Part shown: piece after piece, positions 8,518-17,139 of the stretch
Layout: every line of letters begins with the position of its first letter
How positions within the stretch are numbered: position 1 is the stretch's first letter
Origin: Parapedobacter pyrenivorans
GTDB taxonomy: Bacteria > Bacteroidota > Bacteroidia > Sphingobacteriales > Sphingobacteriaceae
NCBI RefSeq assembly: GCF_014636865.1
Contig: NZ_BMER01000001.1
Location: 1,352,718 to 1,416,717, forward strand
Reading direction: 5' to 3'
Length of the DNA stretch: 64,000 bases
Notes under the pieces: generated by a model
The model's database searches: none
Told to the model about the DNA's origin: nothing
What the model saw: the letters and a program-made list of their open reading frames with translations, nothing else
Made by a program: the position numbers and the translations under genes

Positions 8518-9717
8518 ATGAAAATTTTATATTTCTACCAATATTTTTCAACCCCAAAAGGGGCTTGGGGAACGCGCGTTTACGAATTTGCAAAAGAATG
8601 GGTGGCTGCGGGACATGAGGTGACCGTGGTAACGACTATTTATAGTAAGTCTGACCTCAAGGCTTCAAAAATAATAGAGGACCAGTATTTTGAAGGAATT
8701 CATGTTAAAGTGATAAACTTGAAGATTGACAATAAACAAACATTTGTAAAACGAATATGGTCTTTTATAGCTTATAGTATTTTATCTTCTTATTATGCGC
8801 TGGCACTGAAAGCTGATGTTGTGGTAGCATCTTCTGGACCTATAACCGTTGGGCTGCCAGGATTGATGTCAAAATACTTGAAAAGGAGGAAATTGGTGTT
8901 TGAGACAAGGGATCTGTGGCCCGAGGGGGCCATTGAATTGGGAATCATCACAAATCCTTTAATAAAGAAGTTAGCTTATTGGTTCGAAAAGCGCTGCTAT
9001 GAGGCGTCCTCATTTATCGTTACCTTATCACCGGGCATGACTCGTAATATCCAAAAGCGATTTGATATCACTTACATTGATGATGTTACAAACGCGGCCA
9101 ACATTCCGTTGTTTTCCACGCCAGTTGCTTTCAATGGGAATGGACTCGTTTCTAAGGCATACGCCGTATATACTGGGAATATTGGATTAGTGAATAACTC
9201 GCATTGGCTATACAACGCCGCAAAAGTATTACAGGAAAAAGGCCGAGACGACATCAAAATTGTTTTAATTGGTGAAGGGCAACAGCGGGAGGAGCTGGAG
9301 GAGCTTGCGGAAAAAGAGGGGGTAACAAACTTTGTTCGATTGGGATTGATGCCAAAGCATGAGCTGGTGGGGTTTGTTCAAAATGCGTTGGTTTCTTTAG
9401 TGCCCCTAATGGGTACACCTGTACTGGATACGTCATCTCCTAATAAGTTTTTTGAATCGCTGGCTGCTGGTGTACCGGTGGTACAAAACACGAAAGGCTG
9501 GATGCAAGACTTTCTTAATGAGCATAAAGTAGGGTTTACCTTGGACCCCAATGATGAGAATGAACTTGCGAACAAACTAATCTGGATTAAGGATCATCCG
9601 TTAGAGTTAGCCGCGATGGGCGATAGGGCATTGGAAGTTGCACAGAGGTATTTTGATAAAGACTATCTTGCAACAAAAATGTTGAACATATTAAATCATG
9701 TGCACCAAAATAACTAA
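8518..9717 (+). CDS. Family 4 glycosyltransferase, WbuB-like
   Basis: A 399-residue GT4 transferase of the type often found next to WecB/FnlC epimerases (WbuB-like, proposed fucosaminyl transfer). The N-terminus MKILYFYQYFSTPKGAWGTR and AGHEVTVVTTIYS are typical of this subgroup. A conserved KLVFETRDLWPEGAIELG follows near residue 130, and the C-terminal domain has GNIGLVNN, IVLIGEGQQREELEEL, and PNKFFESLAAGVPVVQNTKG containing the donor-site glutamate. It begins three bases after the epimerase stop and its end overlaps the next gene by 20 bases. The exact donor sugar is inference. Confidence 0.85.
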   Translation: MKILYFYQYFSTPKGAWGTRVYEFAKEWVAAGHEVTVVTTIYSKSDLKASKIIEDQYFEGIHVKVINLKIDNKQTFVKRIWSFIAYSILSSYYALALKADVVVASSGPITVGLPGLMSKYLKRRKLVFETRDLWPEGAIELGIITNPLIKKLAYWFEKRCYEASSFIVTLSPGMTRNIQKRFDITYIDDVTNAANIPLFSTPVAFNGNGLVSKAYAVYTGNIGLVNNSHWLYNAAKVLQEKGRDDIKIVLIGEGQQREELEELAEKEGVTNFVRLGLMPKHELVGFVQNALVSLVPLMGTPVLDTSSPNKFFESLAAGVPVVQNTKGWMQDFLNEHKVGFTLDPNDENELANKLIWIKDHPLELAAMGDRALEVAQRYFDKDYLATKMLNILNHVHQNN

Positions 9718-10615
9718 TGTTTTTTTGACGGGGGCAACGGGCTTTCTCGGTGGTGTCCTAAAGCAGGAGTTAAACGCGTTGAATCATGCGGTCTTTTACG
9801 GCAGCGGCAACCAGCAGTCACGCATTGACATTTCACAACCTTTTCGGCTTGAGCTAGACCAACCCATTAATATCGTCATTCATGCGGCAGGGAAAGTACA
9901 TTCCGTGCCTAAAACCGAGGATGAGAGGCAAGCTTTTTATGACACCAACTTAGAGGGCACCAAAAACCTTTGTATTGCACTAGAGGGGTTGCAGACTATA
10001 CCTAAGAGCTTTATCTTTATCAGCAGCGTGGCTGTTTATGGAGCAGATGAGGGTGCTGGAATATCGGAAAGCCACCCGCTTAATGGAGGTACGCCTTATG
10101 CAGACAGTAAAATCCTGGCGGAGTATTGGCTTCAACAATGGGCAGAAGATAATAAGATAACATTGGGGATCTTACGTTTACCCTTGATTGCTGGACCTAA
10201 TCCACCGGGTAATCTCGGTGCAATGATCAGAGGGATAAAATCAGGAAAATACTTAAGTATTGGCAAAGCTGATGCCAGGAAAAGTATGGTTTGGATTAAA
10301 GATGTTGCCGAAATCATCCCAGTTCTTGCTGAGAAAGGTGGAATATTCAACCTAACGGACGGATACCATCCAACATTTGGAGAACTTGAAGAAAATATTT
10401 CTTTGACATTGGGTAAAACTAGACCTATTAGCGTTCCGTATTGGGTGGCTAATGGACTGGCGCTTGCGGGAGATATCATTGGAAGTCGTTCCCCGTTTAA
10501 TTCAAATAAGCTTCGAAAAATCACTTCTACATTAACATTCGATGATCGAAAAGCAAGGGAAGAGTTGGGGTGGACTCCGACCCGTGTAATAGAAAAGATG
10601 AGGGAAATAGTATAA
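9698..10615 (+). CDS. NAD-dependent sugar-nucleotide epimerase/dehydratase (extended SDR, WbpV-like)
   Basis: A 305-residue extended short-chain dehydrogenase/reductase. The Rossmann motif TGATGFLGG occupies residues 11-19, the catalytic Ser is in FISSVAVYG, and the Tyr-Lys pair is YADSK with Tyr134. In many Gram-negative clusters a protein of this kind sits beside a WbpL-type initiating transferase and makes or reduces a 6-deoxy-HexNAc nucleotide (UDP-QuiNAc/FucNAc type). Here the initiating transferase is immediately downstream on the opposite strand, seven bases away. The precise reaction (4-epimerase, 4-reductase) cannot be decided from sequence. The ATG at 9698 is used; it overlaps the previous gene by 20 bases. 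Confidence 0.8.
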   Translation: MCTKITNVFLTGATGFLGGVLKQELNALNHAVFYGSGNQQSRIDISQPFRLELDQPINIVIHAAGKVHSVPKTEDERQAFYDTNLEGTKNLCIALEGLQTIPKSFIFISSVAVYGADEGAGISESHPLNGGTPYADSKILAEYWLQQWAEDNKITLGILRLPLIAGPNPPGNLGAMIRGIKSGKYLSIGKADARKSMVWIKDVAEIIPVLAEKGGIFNLTDGYHPTFGELEENISLTLGKTRPISVPYWVANGLALAGDIIGSRSPFNSNKLRKITSTLTFDDRKAREELGWTPTRVIEKMREIV

Positions 10616-10622
10616 TAATGAT

Positions 10623-11600
10623 TTAGGTGTTTTTAGAATGCAATATTGTTTTAATTGGTCGCAAAATGTAGTGCCGAATACCAATATGGAGTGCTGCCAT
10701 TAAAAACAGGACACAAAGGACTACACGGATCTGCGTTCCAGAAGATTCGGCTGTGGTAGCAAGTGTGAGTAAACCTATTCCCACTTGCAATACACCATAG
10801 CAAGCGGCAATCACCAATCGATTGCCTTTACCCTCATTTGCCAAGTATTGATACAAATGCGACCGATGCGCCTTAAAGATGTTCTCCCTCCGAAAAAGTC
10901 GGTGGATAATAGTCAACACCGTATCTACGCCGTATACAGCAAAAAATAAGACATAGATTGGGTTGCCTGTGGAAAGGATAAGGCTCAACGTAGCAAATAT
11001 CAAAATAAAACTTATCCCTACGCTACCCACATCGCCTGCAAAGCACTTAGCACGCTGGCGGAAGTTGAAAAAGGCAAATACGCCATTAGCGAGGGTTGTG
11101 CAGTATAACAAACGATCGTCTATAAAATGGATTTCCCGATTGGCTAGCCAAAGTTGCAAAAGCACGGCAAAGCTATACATCGCGGTGATGCCATTTATAC
11201 CATCCATGAAATTGTAAGCATTGATCGTGCCGATAATTAAGACCAGAGCGATAGGGACGATGTACCAATTGAGCGTAAAAAGCTGAACCTCGACCAATAG
11301 CAATAAAACAGCGAGCAGGTGGACGCCGATGCGGATGCGATTAGACAGCGTGAGGATATCATCGAGAAAGCTGATGAGGGTGATAAGGGTAAGGCCTGCA
11401 AAAAAATACGGGTGGGCTGCACCGCTCCAGATAAACCACACCGCCGCACCGAGGTAAAAAACGATGCCTCCGCCTCTTATGGTTATAACGGTATGGCTAC
11501 TCCGTTCGTTTGGTTTGTCGATAATGTTGTAGCGCGCTGCAACGCGAAAATACGCCAGCATCGCCAAAAATAATAGGATAGTGATAACCCCGTAAATCAT
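10623..11600 (-). CDS. Undecaprenyl-phosphate HexNAc-1-phosphate transferase (MraY/WecA/WbpL family)
   Basis: A 325-residue polytopic glycosyl-1-phosphate transferase that starts repeat-unit synthesis by moving HexNAc-1-P from UDP-sugar to undecaprenyl phosphate. About ten helices are evident. Family motifs are LISFLDDILTLSNRIR (the Asp-Asp pair), NAYNFMDGINGI, CFAGDVGSVGISF, and HRSHLYQYLA, the carbohydrate-recognition loop of the WecA/WbpL branch rather than MraY. It is convergent with the SDR gene and so belongs to a separate transcript from the cluster it serves. A TATCTTTG box lies only five bases upstream of its ATG. Confidence 0.88.
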   Translation of the reverse strand: MIYGVITILLFLAMLAYFRVAARYNIIDKPNERSSHTVITIRGGGIVFYLGAAVWFIWSGAAHPYFFAGLTLITLISFLDDILTLSNRIRIGVHLLAVLLLLVEVQLFTLNWYIVPIALVLIIGTINAYNFMDGINGITAMYSFAVLLQLWLANREIHFIDDRLLYCTTLANGVFAFFNFRQRAKCFAGDVGSVGISFILIFATLSLILSTGNPIYVLFFAVYGVDTVLTIIHRLFRRENIFKAHRSHLYQYLANEGKGNRLVIAACYGVLQVGIGLLTLATTAESSGTQIRVVLCVLFLMAALHIGIRHYILRPIKTILHSKNT

Positions 11601-11604
11601 TCGG

Positions 11605-11612
11605 CAAAGATA
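11605..11612 (-). promoter_or_regulatory. Putative -7 box of the WecA-like gene
   Basis: On the minus strand the sequence TATCTTTG matches the Bacteroidota -7 consensus TAnnTTTG. It ends five bases before the start codon, so the transcript would have almost no leader. I see no convincing TTTG element at the expected -33 spacing. Confidence 0.4.
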
Positions 11613-11743
11613 AACTTTTTGTCAGTTTGCACTTTGCATTTTTGTTCTTTGCCTTTTAGCAAGTTGTAATATCAAGCTTTCGCTTGTTGCAAAACCTGAT
11701 AATGGAATATTTTTTGCTTCTTTGTAGGCACATTATCGATTAT

Positions 11744-13444
11744 ATGCATATCCGATATTTACTCTATAGCCTATGCTTGATTGCGGTCTTGCAAGAAAAC
11801 GTATTGGGCCAAACGTTACCGGTAGGCACTCCCGTGCTGGAAGATTACTATCGGAGGCTGCAACTACTGGGCAAGGTGGATTCTTCCCTATCCTTCAGTG
11901 TTCGGCCACTTTCGGCCGAGGCGTTGGGCCAAACCAACGTCTTTAACCCAGATGGCATGTGGGGAATCGACAGTAACCTGTATACGCGGCCTGACGGAAC
12001 GGGATATATTCAGGCGTTACCGATCGGATTGGATTATAAGCTGAACGGTAGCTACCCCTATGGTTGGAATGATGGTGCTATGGTGCCGACTGGCGGGGGG
12101 CAGGTGCGGATTTATGGTGGCATACTGGCAAAATACCGGTTTTTGACCTTGCAGCTACAGCCGGAACTGATCTACGCCACGAACAATAAATATAAAGGGA
12201 TGGCGAATTCTCCCGGTTATGGATTGGAATGGTATAGGGCGGTAGGCAATGTAATCGATATGCCGGAGTATTTCGGAAAAACCGTGTATACCCGGGCGCT
12301 GCTGGGGCAATCGAGCTTGAAGGCGACCTTTGGCTCGGTGAGCTTCGGCTTTTCGACGGAAAATCTGTATTGGGGGCCGGGTATGCGAAATTCGCTGTTG
12401 ATGAGTAATAATGCGCCGGGATTCCCGCATTTTACCGTGCATACGAGCAAACCGGTGCGTACACCCATCGGTTCGTTTGAAGGGCAGCTGGTAGGTGGAA
12501 CATTACGCGCTTCGGGATTCCCGACGTCCTTGACCCCGGAAAGTTTGCACGATGAGCTATATGCCGTAGAGAAGCCGGACGTGAATCGGTATTTTTCTGG
12601 GTTTGTAGCGAGCTACCAGCCGAAGTGGATACCGGGATTGTCACTGGGTATCATCCGCTCCTTTGTGGTGAATGACAACGATATGAAAGGCTTCGGCGAT
12701 TACTTGCCGTTTTTTAAGCCATCGGTGAAAGAAACGACGTACCTCGATGGGGCGGGTGTGGAGCGAACCAGTACGGAAGTACGCGATCGCTATGGCTCGG
12801 TGTTTTTCCGATGGGTAATGCCAAAAGGCCAACTCGAAGTGTATGGGGAATATGGGCGGAATGTGAAAGCGGAGAATGGCCGCGACTGGATGGTGCAGCC
12901 ATCTTACTCGCGGGGGTACGTACTCGGTTTCCGTAAGTTGGTGCCGCTGGGCTTCTCACCGGGGGACTACTTGCAACTGGGTGCGGAAGCCACAGAATTG
13001 TCGATGAACAATACGTACTTTGTAAATCGGGTGAACCGAGCGTACCCGACGTGGTATACGCACCATGTAGTGCGCGATGGCTATACGCATCGAGGCCAGG
13101 TGCTGGGAGCGGGTATAGGACCGGGAAGTAATATGCAGACGGTGAGCATAGCATGGGTACGTGGAATTAAACAGATCGGGTTTGAGCTGGAGCGCTTGAT
13201 GCATAACGAGGACTTCTTTTACATGTACGTGGCAGACATCCGCCGATCGTGGGCGGACTTTGGGTGGTCGCTCTATGGGGAATGGGATTTCGACCGCTTT
13301 CTGGGGTATGCACGAATACAGAAGGTACACAGCTACAACTACCGGCACGAATTCTTGATGCCGGAAGGGAATAGCTTTTGGAACTTTGAACCGCAGGATA
13401 GGAATAACTTCTTGATGCGGTTGGGTGTGGCTTATCGGTTTTAA
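11744..13444 (+). CDS. Wzi-like capsule assembly outer-membrane protein (copy 1)
   Basis: A predicted outer-membrane beta-barrel of 566 residues related to Wzi, which holds polysaccharide at the cell surface. The start is taken at the ATG at 11744 because it gives a clean signal peptide ending VLGQ; ATG 11702 and TTG 11684 upstream are alternatives. The mature N-terminus has PVGTPVLEDYYRRLQLLGKV, the middle has GSVSFGFSTENLYWGPGMRN and NNAPGFPHFTVHTSKP, and the protein ends in VAYRF, a terminal Phe usual for barrel proteins. It is followed 12 bases later by a paralogue of identical length. Its position beyond the polysaccharide cluster suggests a role in surface display of that polymer. Confidence 0.8.
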   Translation: MHIRYLLYSLCLIAVLQENVLGQTLPVGTPVLEDYYRRLQLLGKVDSSLSFSVRPLSAEALGQTNVFNPDGMWGIDSNLYTRPDGTGYIQALPIGLDYKLNGSYPYGWNDGAMVPTGGGQVRIYGGILAKYRFLTLQLQPELIYATNNKYKGMANSPGYGLEWYRAVGNVIDMPEYFGKTVYTRALLGQSSLKATFGSVSFGFSTENLYWGPGMRNSLLMSNNAPGFPHFTVHTSKPVRTPIGSFEGQLVGGTLRASGFPTSLTPESLHDELYAVEKPDVNRYFSGFVASYQPKWIPGLSLGIIRSFVVNDNDMKGFGDYLPFFKPSVKETTYLDGAGVERTSTEVRDRYGSVFFRWVMPKGQLEVYGEYGRNVKAENGRDWMVQPSYSRGYVLGFRKLVPLGFSPGDYLQLGAEATELSMNNTYFVNRVNRAYPTWYTHHVVRDGYTHRGQVLGAGIGPGSNMQTVSIAWVRGIKQIGFELERLMHNEDFFYMYVADIRRSWADFGWSLYGEWDFDRFLGYARIQKVHSYNYRHEFLMPEGNSFWNFEPQDRNNFLMRLGVAYRF

Positions 13445-13455
13445 TCAGGGTGTCT

Positions 13456-15156
13456 ATGATGCGTTTTACAATGATAAAAAAATACCTGCTCGCCATCAGT
13501 ACAGGCCTCATTGCAACGATAGGTTCGGCAGTACTGCATGCGCAGACAGTTCCTGTGGGGCTGCCTGTTTTGGAAGACTACTACCGGCAGCAGCAGCTGT
13601 TGGGTAACGTGGACTCCGCAATTTCGTTTACCATTCGCCCGATTACCGCCCAGGCCTTAGACCGGAGCAGATACCTACACTATCCGGATAGCAGCCGCAC
13701 CGATGTGGTGTGGGAAAGCGCCGATGGCCATGGGCATTTGCAAGTATTGCCGGTGGTATGGCAAAATCAATTGAACACGGCCTATCCCTATGGGTGGAAT
13801 GACGGGCCGATGATTCCTGCAAGGGGCGTACAGACGTACTTGAGTGCAGGTTTTTTTGCCAAGTACCGGTGGCTAAGTGTGCAGTTCCGACCGGAACTGG
13901 TGGCGTCGCAGAACCGGATATATGAGGGGTACGGGGGAGCGGCAGGTCCTGACAGCGATTGGTATTGGTATGGAAACCGGATTGACCTGCCTGAGCTATT
14001 TGGGGACGGTGGATATACGAAAGCATTTTTGGGGCAAAGTAGTATTCGGTTGACACTCGATCCGGTTTCACTGGGTTTCTCCACCGAAAACCTGTGGTGG
14101 GGCCCGGGGCTGCGTAACTCGATATTGATGAGCAATACGGCACCGGGATTTAACCATGTAACGCTGAATACCTCCAAACCCATCAAGACCTATATCGGCT
14201 CCTTTGAAGCGCAGCTTGTGGGCGGGCATCTGGAAAAGTCGGGTTATCCGTCATCATTGCTGGGTGATACCAGTGCACATCAACAATACGCGAGGGTAAA
14301 GCCTGAGGGTTGGCGGTATTTTTCGGGAATTACGCTCAACTACCAACCCAAATGGGTTCCGGGCTTGTTCTTGGGCTTCATCCGCACATATAATACAAAC
14401 CAGAAAGACATGGGGCGTGGATTAAGGTACTATGCACCATTTTTGGAAGCCTTTAGTAAAAATAAGATCGCGGTGGATAGTAGCTCCGACGATGGCATAC
14501 CCCGCGATCAAATGCTTTCGTTCCATTTCCGTTATATGGTGCCCAAAGCGAACGTGGAGTTTTACGGGGAGTATGCCAAAAACGATCACAACTGGGATAG
14601 TAGGGATGGGATGATTCAACTTGACCATACGCGTGCGTATACCGTTGGGCTTCGCAAGTTGGTTCCGTTACACAACCGTTTCGGCGGGTATCTGCAATTG
14701 GCTGGGGAGGTTACACAGATCGCCGTATCGAATACCCGAGGGGTAAGGTCAGCAGCTTCTTGGTATATCCACCATCAAGTCAGCGACGGCTATACCCATC
14801 GCGGGCAGATGCTGGGCGCGGGCATCGGCCCGGGGGGTAACAACCAGACCGTACAGCTCAGTTGGATTAGCGAGCTAAAGCAATTGGGCTTAATGATTGA
14901 ACGGTACGTGCATAATGAAGATTTTGCTGTACATACCATCAAAGATCGCCGCCGCAACTGGGTGGACGCGAGCGTGGCCGCCTATGGCTCCTGGGATTAC
15001 AAACAGTTCATCTTCAACGCGCATTTGCAATACATCCACGCCTACAATTACCAATATAACTTCCAACCGGCGGAAGATAAGAATGATTATTGGGGCTTTG
15101 ACCCGCAGGATAAGAATAACCTGCACCTGAAGCTGGGGGTGATGTATCGGTTTTAG
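13456..15156 (+). CDS. Wzi-like capsule assembly outer-membrane protein (copy 2)
   Basis: A paralogue of the preceding gene, also 566 residues if read from the ATG at 13456 (GTG 13450 and ATG 13471 are alternatives). It has a signal peptide ending LHAQ, then PVGLPVLEDYYRQQQLLGNV, LDPVSLGFSTENLWWGPGLR, NTAPGFNHVTLNTSKP, DGYTHRGQMLGAGIGPGGN, and a terminal VMYRF. The two copies share these blocks throughout but differ clearly between them, so this is an old duplication rather than a recent one. The pair is probably co-transcribed. The role is inferred from the Wzi family and the context. Confidence 0.8.
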   Translation: MMRFTMIKKYLLAISTGLIATIGSAVLHAQTVPVGLPVLEDYYRQQQLLGNVDSAISFTIRPITAQALDRSRYLHYPDSSRTDVVWESADGHGHLQVLPVVWQNQLNTAYPYGWNDGPMIPARGVQTYLSAGFFAKYRWLSVQFRPELVASQNRIYEGYGGAAGPDSDWYWYGNRIDLPELFGDGGYTKAFLGQSSIRLTLDPVSLGFSTENLWWGPGLRNSILMSNTAPGFNHVTLNTSKPIKTYIGSFEAQLVGGHLEKSGYPSSLLGDTSAHQQYARVKPEGWRYFSGITLNYQPKWVPGLFLGFIRTYNTNQKDMGRGLRYYAPFLEAFSKNKIAVDSSSDDGIPRDQMLSFHFRYMVPKANVEFYGEYAKNDHNWDSRDGMIQLDHTRAYTVGLRKLVPLHNRFGGYLQLAGEVTQIAVSNTRGVRSAASWYIHHQVSDGYTHRGQMLGAGIGPGGNNQTVQLSWISELKQLGLMIERYVHNEDFAVHTIKDRRRNWVDASVAAYGSWDYKQFIFNAHLQYIHAYNYQYNFQPAEDKNDYWGFDPQDKNNLHLKLGVMYRF

Positions 15157-15213
15157 TTCGCCAATACGCGCGCGGTTTTATTGAAGGCTTTCCTTACCTT
15201 TGATACCACAGCT

Positions 15214-17139
15214 ATGAAACGCCTTGTTCGAAAACTGGCGTGCATCGTGCCTATGATGCTTATCTTGAGTAGTTCCCTAGTGGGCCAGATTAAGGACATC
15301 ACGGCACTGAGAGCACGTATACCTACCCTGCGCGACAGTACCGAGCGGGTGGCGCTCTATGCGCGCCTGGGTATGTTGTATACCAACCGCTCACTGGACT
15401 CGTGCTACTATTTCGGCGCGCGGGCGTTGGATCTGGCCAAGCGCATCAAAGACAGACCGGGCGAGGCGGAAGCCATGAATGTGCTGGCATTTTACTACAA
15501 CGAGAAGGACAATCCGTACCTGGCTTATAAATACGTCAATGAGTCGCTCGTGGCCTTCAAGCGGCTGGGTAACAAACCGAAAGTCTGCGAACTGACGATG
15601 AACGTGGGGGTACTGCTGAGCTACGAGGGTAAAATGGACCAGGCAATGGCGCAGTATCAGCGGGCGTATGCGCTCAGCCAGCACTTGGTGCAGGACTCCA
15701 TCAAACCATTGGTGATGCTCAACCTGGCATTGGCACAGTCATTCACTCCGGGTGCGCCCGATGTGTTGCCCTTGGTGGATGAAGCCGAGCAGCTGGCGGA
15801 AAAGCAGGGCAATGAACGGTTTGTGGTGATTGCTAGGTTGACACGCAACGGTGCCCGTTTCCGGAATGGGGTACCGGCTGATGAGGTGATCGCTGATCAG
15901 CATGCACTCATTGCGACAACGAAGGAATTGGGCTATGAGTATTTTACCGCACTGGCTTACATGGAGCTGGCGAATATGTACCTGCCACTGCATACCGACA
16001 GCGCGCTCCGTTATTTCGACAGGGCCATTGGGCTGGCGGAAAAAACGGGCTACGAAGGACTCCATTTCCAAACGATGGCCCAGGCGTATGAGACGTTGGC
16101 CCGCATACAGCCGATGCCTGCACAAGCGAACGTGTACGGCCGCAGGCTGCTGGAGCGCTCGCGGGAGAAATCGCTGGAAAATCAAAAGACGGGCATGGAT
16201 TTCCTGCAGCTGGCCCTCAACGAACAGGAGGTCGCAGCGGCACAGGCCAAACTACGGCTACGGCGTATGCTTGGCGTGCTATGGGGCGTCATCGGCCTAC
16301 TGGCCATTATCTTTTCGCTGCTCTTTTTTGGCATGTATCGGAAAAAACGCAGACTCGCCAGGATTTTGAAGGACAGCAATGATCGCTTGGCGGCGCAAAA
16401 CAACCGGCTCGAAGATAACGATGCATTCCATCAGCAATTGATTTCCATCATGTCGCACGATCTGCGGCAACCGCTATCGGCGATGTTGATGCTGGGTGAA
16501 GGTGGAATGGTGGAGCAAATGAGCGATGAGCAGCGGCAGTATGTATTTGACCAGATTAGCCAGAATGCCCGGACGAGCCTGCAGGCGATGGATGGCCTGG
16601 TGCATTGGATGAAATTGAACACCATCGGATTGGCTTATACGCCCGCCGTGGTGAGCCTGAAGGAAAATATGCGTGATGCCTTGCGGTATAACGGTGCGTT
16701 GGCCGCTCAGAAGGGCATCGCCGTCATGGATTTCATTCCGGAATCCATCGACCTGCTTGCGCAAAGTGAAATGCTGCTTTTTGTGAACCGCAACATCCTC
16801 GGCAATGCGCTGCGGTATACGCCGGAGGGGGGAAAGATTGTGTTGACCGCCAAACGGGACGGCGATGGCAACCGGGTTATCGTGTGCATCGCCGACTCGG
16901 GTAAGGGCATTCCAGAACAGCTGCTTCCCTACGTGTTTGCCAAGGAACGGCCGGAAACGGTTAGTGCCGGATCGGGCTTGGCACTCATTGTGTGCCATGA
17001 GATGATCACGAAAATGAATGGCCGCATCTGGGCGATCAACAATCCGGAGGGGGGTGCATGTTTTTACTACAGCCTGCCAATCGCGGGGCCCGTCTCGACC
17101 TACCTGGCCGAAACAAACCGCTCAACCGGATTGTCGTAA
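15214..17139 (+). CDS. TPR-containing sensor histidine kinase
   Basis: A 641-residue membrane-bound histidine kinase. The start is placed at the ATG at 15214, which gives a signal peptide (LILSSSLVGQ); a TTG at 15181 would add a poor leader. Residues about 40-340 are TPR-like helices (SLDSCYYFGARALDLAKR, YLAYKYVNESLVAFKRLG) in the periplasm, followed by one membrane helix (VLWGVIGLLAIIFSLLFFG). The kinase core has His415 in IMSHDLRQPLSAML, the N box NILGNALRYTPEGG, the G1 box IADSGKGIP and GSGLALIV. No response regulator is adjacent, so it is an orphan. Its last 40 bases overlap the convergent cytochrome gene. Confidence 0.87.
   Translation: MKRLVRKLACIVPMMLILSSSLVGQIKDITALRARIPTLRDSTERVALYARLGMLYTNRSLDSCYYFGARALDLAKRIKDRPGEAEAMNVLAFYYNEKDNPYLAYKYVNESLVAFKRLGNKPKVCELTMNVGVLLSYEGKMDQAMAQYQRAYALSQHLVQDSIKPLVMLNLALAQSFTPGAPDVLPLVDEAEQLAEKQGNERFVVIARLTRNGARFRNGVPADEVIADQHALIATTKELGYEYFTALAYMELANMYLPLHTDSALRYFDRAIGLAEKTGYEGLHFQTMAQAYETLARIQPMPAQANVYGRRLLERSREKSLENQKTGMDFLQLALNEQEVAAAQAKLRLRRMLGVLWGVIGLLAIIFSLLFFGMYRKKRRLARILKDSNDRLAAQNNRLEDNDAFHQQLISIMSHDLRQPLSAMLMLGEGGMVEQMSDEQRQYVFDQISQNARTSLQAMDGLVHWMKLNTIGLAYTPAVVSLKENMRDALRYNGALAAQKGIAVMDFIPESIDLLAQSEMLLFVNRNILGNALRYTPEGGKIVLTAKRDGDGNRVIVCIADSGKGIPEQLLPYVFAKERPETVSAGSGLALIVCHEMITKMNGRIWAINNPEGGACFYYSLPIAGPVSTYLAETNRSTGLS

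Noticed and set aside
12714-13154. A 146-codon open frame on the minus strand
   Set aside because: Within the Wzi-like gene; no start context, no family signal.
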